Part shown: piece after piece, positions 1-10,067 of the stretch
Numbering within the stretch: position 1 is the stretch's first letter
Layout of the letters: every line of letters starts with the position of its first letter
Assembly: GCA_014218235.1 (NCBI GenBank)
Contig: CM024755.1
Location: 80,607,960-80,671,959 of the forward strand
Direction: 5' to 3'
Source of the DNA: Colocasia esculenta
Lineage: Eukaryota > Streptophyta > Magnoliopsida > Alismatales > Araceae
Length of the DNA: 64,000 nucleotides
The notes under the pieces: model-generated
What the model was told of the DNA's origin: nothing
Database searches by the model: none
What the model saw: the letters and a program-made list of their open reading frames with translations, nothing else
Translations under genes and position numbers: made by a program

Positions 1-481
1 AGCTGAGTCCTACTTGCTGTGTGTGTGAGTGTGTGTGTTACTGAGCCGCGAGGTTTACAGTTTTGTGTGTGGTGCGACATCTACTTACTTTCAGTTTTTA
101 CTTTCCGCACTTTAGACTGTTACCGGTGGAGTTACTTTTCCCTACCGGGTCTCTTTTCTTGAGACTCACTCCCTTCCCTTTCAGGTGGGTCTTCGTCGAC
201 TCCCGTTCCAGGCGAGTCTAGCCACTCCGGTGTTGGTGCTCCCTAGCTGCAGTGAGTAGTACCTTTTTGTAGTACTTCTGTACTCTGTACTTTGCTCAGA
301 CTCTGAGGTTGTAAATGATATGTTCATATAGTGGAATTTTACAGCTTTACATGGTGTGTATCTTCTTACATATAGTCTCCTCGGACTTCACTTCCTACCC
401 TTCCGAGCTTATCTCGTGGGTTAGCAGGTCAGAATTTGGGTTACTGGTTGTTACTGGTAATGCGGATTCTGTGTCGTTACA
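1..481 (+). mobile_element. Right-hand part of a Ty3/gypsy-type LTR (LTR_X), inserted in the 5' LTR of G1
   Basis: The sequence ends in GTGTCGTTACA at 481, a typical LTR 3' end, and the next base begins a 285-bp stretch that matches the end of the G1 3' LTR (8686-8970). Bases 1-481 have no counterpart in the G1 3' LTR, so they belong to a different element. They hold a GTCTC/GAGAC hairpin at 149-165 followed by a pyrimidine tract and CAG|GT at 182-186, the layout also seen in the other gypsy LTRs here. No coding capacity. The left part lies outside the window, so solo LTR versus full element cannot be decided. Confidence 0.65.
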
Positions 482-766
482 AATGTAATGAAACTATTAT
501 GTAAATGGTGGACAAGCTATGTAATTTGATTTTTAGCACTTTATTTTTTTGTGGACTTTAGTTATCTTTAATTGTCTTTAAGTCATGTATGTTAAATGTG
601 GATGATGAAATGAAGACAAGTAGTTCTTTTGCTTCCGCTACTCTGTATTTATATTTGTGAGCATCTCAATCGTATGTTATTGTTTGGGTAAATGTCCCAC
701 TATGATGACGTTCATTATACCGACGTGGATTGGTATAATCGTACCGGTATAAAGAGGGTCGTCGCA
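482..766 (+). repeat. G1 5' LTR, 3' terminal 285 bp
   Basis: Matches 8686-8970 over its full 285 bp with about four substitutions by eye and no length change. It ends GGTCGTCGCA just before the primer-binding site. The rest of the 5' LTR is displaced to the left of the window by LTR_X. Confidence 0.85.
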
Positions 767-771
767 GAGAT

Positions 772-783
772 TGGTATCAGAGC
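772..783 (+). other. G1 primer-binding site (initiator Met-tRNA)
   Basis: TGGTATCAGAGC, five bases after the LTR end, is the standard plant retrotransposon primer site complementary to the 3' end of initiator Met-tRNA. Confidence 0.9.
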
Positions 784-1170
784 AAACGGGTTGAGATTGC
801 ACATGAATATATATGAATCATCATCTTCATTACATGCAAAATCTTCATAGATTGTCCACATGTGTAGAATTGATTAATAATGAATGAAAAATAGATAAGA
901 AAATGGTTAGGAAATAAATTAACGTAGCTCTAATGGTGGCTGAAATTTATTGCAGCCATGGCTTCGAGAGGTAGGCGTGGCGGAGCGCCGTCCCGTGAGG
1001 ACGAGCCGAGACGTGAGGAGTGGGCGGAGCAGCAGGCCCCGGCACCATAGGGTCCTGTACTTCCTCCACCGCCGCCTGTGGATTATGGAGTGTTCATGCA
1101 AGGTCTTGTGCAGGCCATGCAGATGCAGGCTCACACTCAGGCTGCACTCCAAGCCCAGTTGGAGGCTCAG

Positions 1171-1259
1171 GTTAGAATGGCGAAACAATTAGTAGTATGT
1201 TTTATTTTAATTATATGATATTATGTTGATTGTGTATTGCTTGTTGAGTACTGTAGCAG
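1171..1259 (+). other. Candidate intron 1 in G1 gag (89 bp)
   Basis: Donor CAG|GTTAGA and acceptor TGTAGCAG|GC. The stretch is AT-rich, has in-frame stops and is not divisible by three. Removing it joins GAG GCT CAG to GCT CAA GTT and brings the upstream gag frame into the frame of the downstream gag-pol. Splicing itself is not shown. Confidence 0.55.
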
Positions 1260-1451
1260 GCTCAAGTTCCAGCTCAGGACCATGGTGGACCTTCCATCAT
1301 GGAAAGATTCAAGAGGATGCTGCCACCCTCTTTTAAGGGGGAGAGCGATCCGTTACTAGCAGAAAGATGGATGAGGGAGATCGAGAAGATCTTCTGAGCT
1401 ATTAGGTGTGCGGATGAGGATAAGGTTACTTTAGCCACCTATATGCTGCAG

Positions 1452-1529
1452 GTATGTGCTAGTTTATTTGTTTATATTCCCTGGTAAGTTATATTTGTTT
1501 AGATGGTGCTTATGAACGGTGTACTGCAG
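1452..1529 (+). other. Candidate intron 2 in G1 gag (78 bp)
   Basis: Donor CAG|GTATGT and acceptor TACTGCAG|GA, AT-rich, with an in-frame TAA. Length is a multiple of three. Joining the flanks gives YMLQ-ERADVWW, a normal gypsy gag sequence. An alternative acceptor at 1502 would give 51 bp, short for a plant intron. Confidence 0.5.
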
Positions 1530-2237
1530 GAAAGAGCTGATGTATGGTGGGCTTCATTACTACGTACACGGTTTGAGGACGGCGCGGTTGATGTTGCTTG
1601 GGACGAGTTCGTGAGGCTCTTTCGGGCCAAGTCCGTCCCCGAGCATATTCAAGATCAGATGGAGCAGGAGTTCCTCTCCTTGACTCAAGGCTCCATGACC
1701 GTGCTCGAGTATGAGGCCAGGTTTGCAGAACTATCTAAGTATGCACCTCATATTGTGGCAGATGAGTGCAGGAAGGTGAAGAAGTTCGTGATGGGCCTGA
1801 AGCCATCACTGAGGACGAGGCTAGTGGCGTTTGACCATCGCACCTTGGACGAGGCACTTAGTGCTGCTTGTAGACAAGAGGGCGAGATGTAGCAATATCT
1901 GGAAGAGAAGAAGGCTTCGCAGAAGAGGCCTGCAGCTACGTTCTAGTGGCAGGACAAGAAGAAAGTGGTGTACCAGACACAGCAGCGATCAGTAGCAGTC
2001 GGCAGTACTCAGGTACCTTATGTACGTTCCCCTGGTGTGAAGAAGGAGTGTCCCCATTGTGGGAAGACACATGGTGGTACGGAATGTTGGATGATTGCGG
2101 GAAGGTGCTTGAAGTGTGGAAGCAGTGACCAAAAGATCAAAGACTGTCCGAGACTTCAGCAGGGAGTTCAACGCGGAGCGCCAGCCCCAGCAGCGGCAGC
2201 GACAAGAAGACCATGAAGGCCTCGAGCCCCAGCTCGA

Positions 2238-3827
2238 GTGTTTGCTCTAGCATGGGATGATGCCGAGCAGGCAGAGCATGTCACTGAAGGTACGCTTTCG
2301 ATTCTAGGCCTATACGCTCGGGTTTTGTTTGACACGGGTGCCACTCACTCGTTCATTTCTGAGCGGTTTTCTAGGCAGTTAGCTCTAGAGTCGAGTGTAG
2401 AGTCTGAGGAGTTAGAGGTCCCTTTGTCTGTGCACACACCTGCGGGTACGGTAACGACTAGGAAGTGCATTCCATCATTGCCGGTGTGCATTGAGGATAG
2501 GGTTTTAGATGGGTGTTTCTTCTTACTAAAGATGAAGGCCTTTGATGCTATTCTTGGTCTGGATTGGCTAGAGGAGCACTATGCGTTAGTAGATTGTCAT
2601 GGGAAGAGGATTGTTTTCCACATTCCTGGTGAGGACGAGTTCTCTCATCCCTTGCCAAGGAACTTGGCGGGAAAGTTGGTCATCTCTGCCATGAAGGTGA
2701 TGCGCATGGTAAACAAGGGTTGTGACGCTTTTCATGCCAGCGTGGTATTAGTACCTAAGGCTGATGAGTCACCTACTCTTGTAGAGATTGATGTGGTGCA
2801 GGACTTTCCAGATGTATTTCCTGATGACTTGTCTGGATTGCCACCGGATAGAGAGATAGAGTTTACCATAGAGTTGCTTCCGGGCACCTCTCCTATCTCG
2901 AAGGTTCCATATCGGATGGCACCTGCGGAGTTAGCCGAGTTAAGAAGGCAGTTGCAGGAGTTTCTTGATAAGGGATTTATTCGCCCTAGTGTTTCCCCTT
3001 GGGGCGCACCTGTCTTATTCGTAAAGAAGAAGGATGGATCACTTAGGTTATGCATCGATTATATAAAGCTAAACCAAGTGACAGTGAAGAACAGGTATCC
3101 CCTACCTCGTATTGATGATTTGTTTGACCAGTTGCAAGATGCATCAGTCTTTTCTAAGATTGATTTGCGGTCTGGTTATCATCAGTTGAGGATTCGGAGT
3201 GAGGATGTGTCCAAGATGGCATTCAGATCTCGTTATGGACATTATGAGTTTTTGGTCCTTCCCTTCGGATTGACCAATGCCCCTGCAGCGTTCATGGATC
3301 TCATGAACAGGGTGTTTAGACCTTACCTAGATAGCTTTGTAGTGGTCTTCATAGATGACGTGTTGGTCTACTCTCCGGATGAGGCCACACACCGTCAGCA
3401 TTTGAGGGTAGTATTAGAGGTTCTCCGTGAGCACAAGCTGTATGCTAAGTTTAGCAAATGCGATTTTTGGTTGCGCGAGGTTCATTTTCTCGGGCATGTT
3501 ATCTCCGGTGCTGGTGTTGCAGTTGATCCAGCAAAGGTCCAAGCAGTTGTGGATTGGGAGACCCCCAAGACCCCTTCGGAGATTCGTAGTTTTCTGGGTT
3601 TGGCTGGTTACTATCGGCGATTCATTGAGGGATTTTCCTCCATCGCCGCCCCATTGACTCAACTCACCAGAAAGGGAGTGAAGTTTTTCTGGTCTGAGAA
3701 GTGTGAGAGTAGTTTTCAATTGTTGAAGACTAAGTTCACGTCAGCTCCGGTGTTAGTCTTACCGAGCGGTGTAGAGGGTTTTGATATCTACACGGATGCG
3801 TCTCGGATTGGCTTAGGCGTGTGCTAA
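2238..3827 (+). pseudogene. pol: G1 pol, first part: protease and reverse transcriptase
   Basis: Open for 529 codons. The aspartic protease has its active site DTGATHSFIS at 2331. The reverse transcriptase follows with KKDGSLRLCIDY (about 3025), the block LPFGLTNAPAAFM (about 3260) and the catalytic FIDD at 3348-3359, the gypsy form of the YxDD box. RNase H begins with IYTDASRIGLG near 3785, then a TAA at 3825 appears because a base has been lost; the frame continues immediately in another phase. Catalytic residues of PR and RT are all present, so this is the best-kept part of the element. Start given at the first Met of the open stretch; the native protein is the gag-pol fusion. Confidence 0.9.
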
Positions 3828-5650
3828 TGCAGCAAGGAAGGGTAGTGGCGTATGCTTCTTGTCAGTTGAAGGAGCATGAGAAGAACTATCCAACTCATGA
3901 TTTGGAGCTCGCAGTAGTGGTTCATGCACTAAAGATCTAGAGGCACTATCTTTATGGTGTCCGATTTGAGGTGTTTACCGACCACAAGAGCTTGAAGTAT
4001 CTTTTCTCCTAAAAGGAATTAAACCTGAGGCAGAGAAGATGGGTTGAGTTCTTGAAGGACTATGACTTCGACCTTCAGTATCATCCTGGAAAGGCGAACG
4101 TCATAGCGGATGCTCTTAGTAGGAAGATGTCTTCTCTCCAGCAGGATTGGAAGATGTTGGAGGATGCGGCGTACGCAGTGACTGAGTTAGAGCCATCGTT
4201 ATGTCAGGCTTTCGTAGCTCAGCTATCCCTTAGATCCTTAGTGTTCGATGAGGTGATCGAGCAACAGAAGGCCGACCCTAGACTCTTAGAGCTAGTGGGC
4301 AAGGCGGGCATTGCTCGTGATGAGGACGGCGTGATTAGATTCCATCACCGTGTTTGTGTCCCTGATTTGGTAGATGTCCGTGAGCATGTGTTAGCGGAGG
4401 CTCATAGATCGCGATTCTCTATTCATCCGGGTAACACTAAGATGTACCAGGATTTGAAGAGGTCCTTTTGGTGGTCTGGCATGAAGAGGGATGTAGCGGA
4501 TTATGTATCTAGGTGTCTAGTGTGTCAGCAAGTGAAGGCCGAGCGACAGTAACCATCCGGCCTTATGCAAAGGATGGAGATCCCGGTATGGAAGTGGGAA
4601 GCTGTAACGATGGATTTTGTTTCGGGTTTGCCTCGATCTAGAAAGGGCAATGACTCGATTTGGGTAGTTGTAGATAGATTCTCGAAGACTGTGCATTTCT
4701 TGCATATGAAGAAGAAGCAGTCGATTGAGAGTTTAGCTAGATTGTATGTTAGTAGCATCATTAGATTGCATGGTGTTCCGAAGTCGATCTTTTCGGATCG
4801 AGATCCGAGATTTACTTTGAGATTGTGGAAGGGTCTTCAGCATGCTTTAGGTTCGGAGCTGAAGCTCAGTCCGGCGTTTCATCCTCAGACAGATGGACAG
4901 TCTGAGAGGACTATCCAGATGCTCGAGGATCTGTTGAGAGCGTGTGTGCTGGATTGGAAGGATGATTGGGAGCGTCATTTACCTCTTGGGGAGTTCGCAT
5001 ACAACAACAGCTTTCATGCGAGTATTGGTATGGCTCCGTTTGAGGCATTGTATGGTAGGCCCTATAGATCTCCTTTATGTTGGGAGGAGACAGGAGATAG
5101 GCAGTTGATCGGTCCGGAGTTAGTTCAGGAAACTTCGGATAAGGTTCAGCTTATCAGGAAGAGGCTTGTTACGGCGCAGGATAGGCAGAAGAGCTATGCC
5201 GACAACAGAAGGAAGAATTTGGAGTTCGAGGTGGGTGAACATGTCTTCTTGAACATATCACCTACTCATGGTGTCGTCAGATTTGGCAAGCATAGTAAGT
5301 TGAGCCCTAGGTTCATTGGCCCATATGAGATTCTCAGACGATTGGGCAGCGTGGCATATGAGCTTGCTTTACCCCCAGCTTTAGCTAGTGTTCATCCCAT
5401 TTTCCACGTTTCTATGCTCAGGAAGTATGTCCGAGATCCATCTCATGTGATTAACCATGAGCCAATGGAGATTCAGCCAGATTTGTCGTATATGGAGAAA
5501 CCAGTAGCTATTCTTGACCGGAAGGTTCAGCATCTCCAGAACAAGAGTATTGCGTCGGTGAAGGTTCTATGGCGGAACTTCTCGTGAGAGGAGGCTACTT
5601 GGGAGCTTGAGGATGCGATGAGGAAGAAGTATCCCCATTTGTTTGAGTAG
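3828..5650 (+). pseudogene. pol: G1 pol, second part: RNase H, integrase and chromodomain
   Basis: RNase H continues after the frameshift (VVAYAS, THDLELA, TDHKSLKYLFS) with stops at about 3937 (TGG to TAG) and 4010. Integrase follows: zinc-binding HHCC region at 4397-4535 ending CLVCQQVKAE, one stop at 4550, then the catalytic core with D in TMDFVSGLP, D in FSDRDPRF and E in QSERTIQ (4605-4920), then the GPY-like module FIGPYEILRRLG (about 5310). The C-terminus is a chromodomain (PVAILDRKVQ ... WELEDAMRKKYPHLFE) ending at TAG 5648-5650, broken by a TGA at 5585 where a Trp codon is expected. Chromodomains of this type are thought to direct integration to heterochromatin. Confidence 0.88.
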
Positions 5651-5680
5651 TTTTGTTTAAAACTTCAAGGACAAAGTTTC

Positions 5681-5696
5681 TTTAAGGGGGAGAGGG
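5681..5696 (+). other. G1 polypurine tract
   Basis: TTTAAGGGGGAGAGGG lies directly before the 3' LTR start TGTAAGGCCC and would prime plus-strand DNA synthesis. Confidence 0.88.
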
Positions 5697-5947
5697 TGTA
5701 AGGCCCTCGAATTTTGTTGTATTACTTTATTGCGTGTAAATAATTCATGCTTGTGTATGCATAGATGTACATATCTACGTACGTATTAACTAGTTATACT
5801 TATGTGTGCATGCGTATAATTAGTTGTAAATAGTGTATGAATTGTGTGGTGGTAGTGTGTACATGATAGTATACATATTGCATGTAAGTATATAGAATAT
5901 GCATGGATTTTCTGCATGTTTTGAGTTCTGGCCGAAGGACCCATTTG

Positions 5948-6036
5948 GCGTCCACATGGATGGACGTCCATGCTGAGTCAGCGTCCACCTCGATGGACGC
6001 TAATACTTAAGTAAACGGCCATGGATGTGGACGTTA
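5948..6036 (+). promoter_or_regulatory. GGACGTCC palindrome cluster upstream of the G1 TATA box
   Basis: Several copies of (A)TGGACGTCCA and half sites GCGTCCA/TGGACGC lie 130-220 bp before the TATA box. The arrangement resembles a U3 enhancer made of repeated short palindromes. No factor is assigned. Confidence 0.4.
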
Positions 6037-6166
6037 ATATCTCTGACCTGCATGCGTTGCAGACCCCGAAATCCCGGGGGCAAGCAAGCCCAGCCATTGG
6101 GGAGATGTCCCCAACGACTATCATACCATCCCATCACCCCTCCGGGATATCCCAAACCCATTCTCC

Positions 6167-6172
6167 TATAAA
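6167..6172 (+). promoter_or_regulatory. G1 LTR TATA box
   Basis: TATAAA in a CTCC-TATAAA-CC context, followed about 55 bp later by AGAGGAGAGAAACCC, a normal plant transcript-leader composition. Confidence 0.5.
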
Positions 6173-8531
6173 CCAAACCCCCTTCCGCACCAGAAGAGCT
6201 CTCTTGACTCTTTGAAAAGAGGAGAGAAACCCTAGCTCTGGACTGAAGGAAACCTGAACTTTGGAGGCATTGATCCGGCGACTGAAGGCTTCTCCCGACG
6301 ATCTACACCGACTGGAGGATAGCTGGGACATAGGGGAAGGCTTCCCCGACGTTGGTTTGGCGTCTACATCGGCCAAGAACCCGGAGCAAGAAGAGTTTGG
6401 AGGCTTCTTGTGACTGCCCAAGGAGAGCTTCAACAACAACTTTGATCCCTTTGGAGATTTATTGAGAGGCAAGTAACCTGTACATTTCGTCTATGTATGA
6501 GTCTAGTAGGGTTTTACCATTTTTACAGATTTTCCTCGTGTCCTGGATCCTCACACTTCCCCTTCTTTTGGAGCTCGGGTTTGTGTTTTGCACAGACCTG
6601 AACTTAACGGCAAGACCCCTTGCCGTTAAGATCTTCCATTAAAGGCCAACGATGTTGCCGTTAAGATCCATTAACGGCCAGACTGTGCCGTTATGTTCTT
6701 CAGGGCAGAACAGTGAGCTGTTCTCCCTTCTATATGATTAATTTCCGAAGTGTTTTCGCATGAGGATATAATGTAATCGTATATGTTATGTAAAATAGAC
6801 AATGTGATGTGTGTGAAATTTTCTGTGCTTTTTGGTGAATGACATAAATTGTTAAACTTATTGAAATACATGTTTGGAACATGGATTATGCATGTTCACC
6901 TACTGCCTACATGATCCCTGAAGAGTAGAATGCCCTAAACTTTTCTAAACCGTGTATATACGCATCAGTCCATGCCCTGCAATTTTGAGAATTTTTCCAT
7001 GATTGTGGGATTTACTGTAATTTCTGTTTTGAAATAAAAGACATGCGTAGGATTTGTAAAATTTACTGTAAATTGTGTGTTGTGCAATAAATCCGGGGAA
7101 AATTTCTGTGATGATGTGTATGCTAGGTTCAGGGCTGTGAACTGTCAAACTGGATATTCATGTTATGTTCCATGATAAATTGAATTATGAATGGGATGAA
7201 ACTGAATGTTTTAATTTCTGTAAATATAATATGACTCAGAAAAATCTCAAAATTTGTATGTGAGGTCATGAACCTACAATTAGTGTGTGGTTAAAATTTC
7301 ATGATATTTGGATAACTGTAAATTGTATTATGAAATTTCTATGTGAAAATATGTGATAAATGCATGCTATCATGAATATGATTTGATGATATGATTGCCA
7401 ACCTGATTAATGTGAGCTACTGAGTGTTTGATTCCTGTAAACAATAGTATCATGATGAGGAAAACAGAGCCATGTGCATAAGTGAGAGTATGTAAAGACA
7501 TGTGTAATATGTGTGTTAAAATCGGAATGTGTAATGTGTAAGACTGTGCCATGTGTGACATTGCTTCCATAGAGGGCCGTGGAACCGTACCATGGAAAAG
7601 TCCCCATGGGAAGGTTCAATGTGTTAAGATCCTAAGGGCATTAGGATGAAATCCTGGAGGTGGACAAGTAGCACTGGTTAGGGTGGAGACTTGTTCTCCC
7701 GGTCTGCGCAGTCCAAGAGTCGTCACTGTATTGCCTAGCTAGGTGGCGTCTATGTGTATGTGTTATGTGATGTGTCCTTCTAATGGTGATTTGGACTATG
7801 TGTCACGGCACTAAATTGTGAAAATGTGAATGTAAATTGTGAGATGTGAATGTGACTACGTGTAAATTGTGTAGTGTGAATATGTGTAAATGTGCAATGT
7901 GTAAAAAGAGAACTATGTGCATGAGTGATTGTGCAAACATGTGAAACCAATAAATTAGATTGTGAAATTGTGATCCATGATACATTAATGTGAAATTATG
8001 TTACAACAGCAACCTAGTTATGTTTATAAGAATGCTTTATATGTGTAAAAATACGTAGAATCCATGTTAGGAACAATTCTTGCTTATGTGTAAACGTTTC
8101 CATGTTCAAGTGCTATCACGTTGTAGTTAAATCGGGAATGTAGCTCTCATGTGATAGAATGCGAATTTCTAAATCCATGTCAAAACAGCAACCTTAAAGT
8201 GTATAAAATGATAATGTGCATGTGTAAGAATGTGTAGAAACCATGATAGGAATGTCTCTTTTTATGCATGCAGGAATCCCATGTTTGGTTGTTTCCATGT
8301 TATAGCTTCATTTGGAATGTAGCTTTCATGTGATGACATGAGTAGAAAGCATGTGATAGGATATCTATTTTGGAATGGCGTAATTCATGTACCATGTGTT
8401 TTAAATTTTGTAGAATTATCATGATAGGTTGTCTTTATCCATGCCCAAGCATGCTATATGTTTTACTTTGTGAATTGAAATGAAAAACCTACTGTGATGT
8501 ATGCATGTATGATGTGTGTAGTGTTATTTGC

Positions 8532-8570
8532 TGAGTCTTTTAGACTCATCCCTTGCTTCGGCATACAGGT
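8532..8570 (+). other. G1 LTR hairpin followed by CAG|GT
   Basis: TGAGTCT, loop TTT, AGACTCA form a perfect 7-bp stem. It is followed by TCCCTTGCTTCGGCATACAG|GT. Equivalent hairpins with different but self-complementary bases occur in the LTRs of G3 and G5. Confidence 0.5.
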
Positions 8571-8970
8571 TTAGTTGGTGACCCTACGTCGTTAGAGGAG
8601 ACCGTGGAGAGTGACTCCGAGCGTGGCGAGTAGCCTGGTGGAGTCGTCATCGTGACATTTTGCTTTAATTGTATGTAATTGAGGCAATGTAATGAAACTA
8701 TTATGTAAATGGTGGACAAGCTATGTAATTTGATTTTTAGCACTTTATTTTTTTGTGGACTTTAGTTATCTTTAATTGTCTTTGAGTCATGTATGTTAAA
8801 TGTGGATGATGAAATAAAGACAAGTAGTTCTTTTGCTTCCGCTACTTTGTATTTATATTTGTGAGCATCTCAATCGTATGTTATTGTTTGGGTAAATGTC
8901 CCACTGTGATGACGTTCATTATACCGACGTGGATTGGTATAATCGTACCGGTATAAAGAGGGTCGTCGCA

Positions 8971-9150
8971 TATTATGAACATATAAATGACCAAATTAAA
9001 CATGTGTTTTTTTATTAACATTTGCTTGACTTGTCATTCTTATCATGTTTCACACATGCACATCACATCAATTTGTATTGTTCATTAAATGCTCATCATC
9101 AAAAACAACCATTTCAATTGTAAATTTGACAATCTCATGTAAACCCAACA
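8971..9150 (-). repeat. Cx: 5' end of a reverse-strand SIRE-like copia LTR
   Basis: Read on the reverse strand it starts TGTTGGGTT at 9150, the same opening as the LTRs of E2 and E4, and runs through a similar TTTTTGATGATGA phrase. The left end is cut by G1 at 8970. To its right the C1 LTR resumes (GAACAGAATCCATG), so Cx inserted in the C1 left LTR and was then hit by G1. Only 180 bp are visible. Confidence 0.6.
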
Positions 9151-9678
9151 GAACAGAATCCATGTTCTAATGAAATCCATGTTTCAACAGAGTTGATATT
9201 TAAGTGAAATCGATGTTTAAGTGAAATCGATGTTTGAGTGAAATTGATGTTCGAGTGAAATCGATGTTTAAGTGAAATCGATGTTTGAATGAAATCAATG
9301 TTTAAGTGAAATCGATGTTTAAGCGAAATCGATGTTTGAATGAAATCAATGTTTAAGTGAAATCAATGTTTAAGTGAAATCGATGTTTGAATGAAATCGA
9401 TGTTCAAGTAAAATCAAATTTTAAGTGAAATCGATGTTTGAACAGAATCCATGATTTTAAGGGAATCGATGTGGCACTTTGTGAACTGAAATCGATTTAT
9501 ATTGAATAGACATCGATTTAGCTTTTCCATGCAAATCACACAGCAATAATGCCATAAATTTATATTTATTAAGAAAACATAATATTAAATATAATATATA
9601 TATATATATATATATTTAATTAATTATAAGTTTTGTTATCACCAAAATATAATGGTAAAATATAGGAGTGGTTCCACA
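9151..9678 (-). repeat. C1 3' LTR, partial
   Basis: Matches 22975-23391 through the minisatellite and the AT-rich segment to the terminal AGTGGTTCCACA. The remainder of this LTR was displaced by the Cx/G1 insertions. It includes an (AT)n run at about 9593-9616 missing from the other copy. Confidence 0.8.
9160..9500. repeat. AATCGATG minisatellite in the C1 left LTR
   Basis: About 17 imperfect copies of a 17-18 bp unit, AAGTGAAATCGATGTTT, with variants GAGTG and GAATG. Each unit carries the palindrome ATCGAT. Direct repeats without unique spacers. Confidence 0.85.
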
Positions 9679-9680
9679 AT

Positions 9681-9692
9681 CTCCCTCTTTTT
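9681..9692 (-). other. C1 polypurine tract
   Basis: On the reverse strand AAAAAGAGGGAG lies immediately before the LTR start at 9678. Two further C-rich/T-rich (reverse purine) tracts at about 9776-9786 and 9827-9836 may be secondary copies. Confidence 0.7.
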
Positions 9693-10067
9693 GGTGATGA
9701 CAAAACTTATGAGAATTTTCTAAAAAAAATATTTAAAGCATAGAAAATACAGAAAATTCACAGATAATGCATACTCTCCCCCTTTTTGTCACTAACCAAA
9801 AAGTAAGGATCTTACCATGCATTCTCTCCCCTTTTTGTGAAAACTTCTTACCAGTGAGGGGTTCAACAATAATTGACATTAGAATAACTCCCCCTTAGTA
9901 TGTGCTCCCCCTGAATGAGACTTGCAAATAGTTGTTAGTAATACTAAAATTTTAAAAAAAAATAGTGACTACTCCCTCTTTAGATATGAGTTGGATGAAG
10001 AGTTGGCAGTCACCATTGCCTTCAGCGTTCTTTGTTCCTTATGCTCTATGGCTATCCTGCAATCAAC

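Larger units (their letters stand above)
958..2237 (+). pseudogene. gag: G1 gag (capsid/nucleocapsid), with two likely introns and several stops
   Basis: Codes for the structural protein of the virus-like particle. The start ATG at 958 (MASRGRRGGAP) follows the primer site by about 170 bp. The capsid part is recognisable around 1503-1890 (QERADVWWASL, EYEARFAELSKYAP). Nucleocapsid motifs lie at 2050-2145: CPHC...H...C, then a CX2CX9C box whose histidine is replaced by glutamine. In-frame stops occur at 1048 (TAG), 1395 (TGA), 1890 (TAG), about 1944 (TAG) and 2214 (TGA), mostly single transitions from CAG, CGA or TGG codons. Reading the first exon into the rest needs removal of 1171-1259, and 1452-1529 also looks like an intron. 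After both removals gag runs in the same frame as pol, as in a single gag-pol polyprotein. Confidence 0.8.
482..8970 (+). mobile_element. G1: Ty3/gypsy chromovirus retrotransposon (Tekay/Del-like), degenerate
   Basis: Order of parts: 5' LTR end, Met-tRNA primer site, gag with zinc knuckle, protease, reverse transcriptase, RNase H, integrase, chromodomain remnant, polypurine tract, 3' LTR of 3274 bp. The order PR-RT-RH-IN and the C-terminal chromodomain define a chromovirus; the very long LTR suits the Tekay/Del group. Only the last 285 bp of the 5' LTR are present because LTR_X interrupts it. By eye those 285 bp differ from the 3' LTR at about four sites, so insertion is fairly recent, yet gag-pol already carries several stops and a frameshift. 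The base after 8970 belongs to the reverse copia LTR Cx, the insertion target. Confidence 0.9.
5697..8970 (+). repeat. G1 3' LTR (3274 bp)
   Basis: Begins TGTAAGGCCC after the polypurine tract and ends GTCGTCGCA. It has a GGACGTCC-type palindrome cluster at 5948-6036, a TATA box at 6167, and a group of AACGGC/GCCGTT inverted motifs at 6608-6695. Between about 6900 and 8500 it is AT-rich, with a low-complexity ATGTGTAA-like stretch at 7380-7980. A perfect 7-bp hairpin lies at 8532-8548. No convincing ORF. Confidence 0.88.

Noticed and set aside
772..783. TGGTATCAGAGC copies considered as tRNA gene pieces
   Set aside because: They are primer-binding sites at LTR ends; no cloverleaf surrounds them.
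919..1188. Reverse-strand ORF opposite the G1 gag start
   Set aside because: Shadow of the GC-rich gag first exon; no similarity seen.
7380..7980. ATGTGTAA-rich stretch in the G1 3' LTR considered as a satellite
   Set aside because: Only loosely repetitive with no fixed period; low-complexity LTR sequence.
9160..9500. Regular short repeats that could suggest a CRISPR array
   Set aside because: Units of 17-18 bp are head-to-tail without unique spacers, lie inside a retrotransposon LTR, and the window is plant DNA.
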